This document shows positions 5,432 through 5,707 of a stretch of 5,707 nt of DNA, piece after piece. Within the stretch, counting starts at the first letter, position 1. The number at the start of each line of letters is the position of its first letter. Under the pieces are notes generated by a model. It worked only from the letters and a program-made list of their open reading frames with translations, was not told where the DNA came from and searched no databases. The translations under genes and the position numbers were made by a program. The stretch covers positions 1-5,707 of the forward strand of contig DMDA01000035.1 in NCBI GenBank assembly GCA_003451595.1, written 5' to 3'. Source of the DNA: Chloroflexota bacterium. Its GTDB lineage: Bacteria > Chloroflexota > Anaerolineae > Caldilineales > Caldilineaceae.

Positions 5432-5707
5432 ATGGAAAACCAGAAACGACCGCTCATTGCAATTCTAGGGCCGATTCTCGGCGTGTTTCTCTTTGGTTAT
5501 GCCTTTTGGGCTGGCGCTAACTATTTGCAGTCCGGACAGCTTGCATTGAAACAGGCAGCGATCCAGGCAAAGGAAGCTGCCGCCGCTGAGGCGCAAGCGG
5601 CTGAAGCCACGCCCGCCGAAGCCGCCGCACCTGCGCCAGCCGCCCCGGCGGAGGCCGCCACCGACGCCACTGTCATCACAGCGACTGACACCGTCACAGC
5701 GACTGAC
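5432..5707 (+). CDS. Single-pass membrane-anchored protein with Ala/Glu/Pro-rich stalk, 3'-partial
   Basis: This frame is open from ATG 5432 to the window end (92 codons, no stop) and is preceded by a strong Shine-Dalgarno, AAGGGAG, six bases upstream. Residues 1-7 are short and positively charged (K5, R6). Residues 8-29 are hydrophobic, with Gly13, Pro14, Gly17 and Trp26, and form one predicted transmembrane segment or uncleaved signal anchor. By the positive-inside rule the rest would lie outside the membrane. Residues 33-60 are Ala/Gln/Lys/Glu-rich and could be a helical stalk. From about 60 the chain is Ala/Pro/Glu-rich, then becomes Thr/Val/Asp-rich with an emerging repeat (TVITATDTVTATD, 80-92). 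I see no catalytic motif; the functional domain, if any, lies beyond the window. It could be an envelope protein with a flexible stalk or a membrane-tethered binding protein. The AT-richer gap upstream suggests its own promoter, separate from the fakA-recG group. Confidence 0.8.
   Translation, partial: MENQKRPLIAILGPILGVFLFGYAFWAGANYLQSGQLALKQAAIQAKEAAAAEAQAAEATPAEAAAPAPAAPAEAATDATVITATDTVTATD
5676..5707 (+). repeat. Start of an 18-bp-period tandem repeat, cut by the window end
   Basis: TCACAGCGACTGAC occurs at 5676-5689 and again at 5694-5707, giving a period of 18 bases and a six-residue unit resembling V/I-T-A-T-D-T. The second copy ends at the window edge, so the array length is unknown. 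It lies in the stalk of the membrane-anchored protein. Confidence 0.7.

Noticed and set aside
1..5707. Mobile element, CRISPR array, tRNA or toxin-antitoxin pair
   Set aside because: No transposase or integrase motifs, no spaced direct repeats, no cloverleaf-like segments and no small paired genes were seen; nearly all sequence is explained by four genes.

Overview
The window is GC-rich bacterial chromosomal DNA, read entirely from the + strand. It carries three tightly packed housekeeping genes, then a 100-bp intergenic stretch and the start of a fourth gene. Two features suggest Chloroflexota (Caldilinea/Anaerolinea-like): the long N-terminal extension of RecG, with its KQGWRNRGVIGG-type segment, and the style of the DegV and DAK2 proteins. 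That lineage assignment comes from family memory, not from a search.

Layout. (1) 1-1833: a DAK2/YloV-type fatty acid kinase ATP-binding subunit (FakA). Its reading frame is still open and coding-like at the left edge, so the 5' end may lie outside the window. (2) 1846-2703: a DegV-family fatty-acid-binding protein, the FakB-type partner of FakA, with several canonical ligand-site residues changed. (3) 2707-5331: RecG, a branch-migrating ATP-dependent DNA helicase with all its motifs, preceded by a ~190-residue extension made of a helical segment and a low-complexity linker. (4) 5332-5431: an AT-richer intergenic region with a small inverted repeat, a possible promoter and a good Shine-Dalgarno. 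(5) 5432-5707 (runs off the right edge): the N-terminus of a single-pass membrane protein with an Ala/Glu/Pro-rich stalk, not recognised beyond that.

How the genes work together. FakB binds a free fatty acid and FakA phosphorylates it to an acyl phosphate for phospholipid synthesis, so their adjacency makes functional sense. RecG rescues stalled forks and processes recombination intermediates. It has no direct biochemical link to FakA/B, but a yloV...recG neighbourhood also exists in Bacillus, next to phospholipid genes, so the linkage looks old. The three genes are separated by only 12 and 3 bases, all lie in the same reading frame, and have weak or no ribosome-binding sites. This suggests one transcript with coupled translation.

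I see no mobile element, CRISPR array, tRNA or rRNA, and no clear new defence or metabolic system. The points most worth a second look are the altered lipid-site residues of the DegV protein, the possible N-terminal extension of FakA, the RecG N-terminal module, and the recurring Ala/Pro/Asp/Glu-rich linkers in all four proteins.
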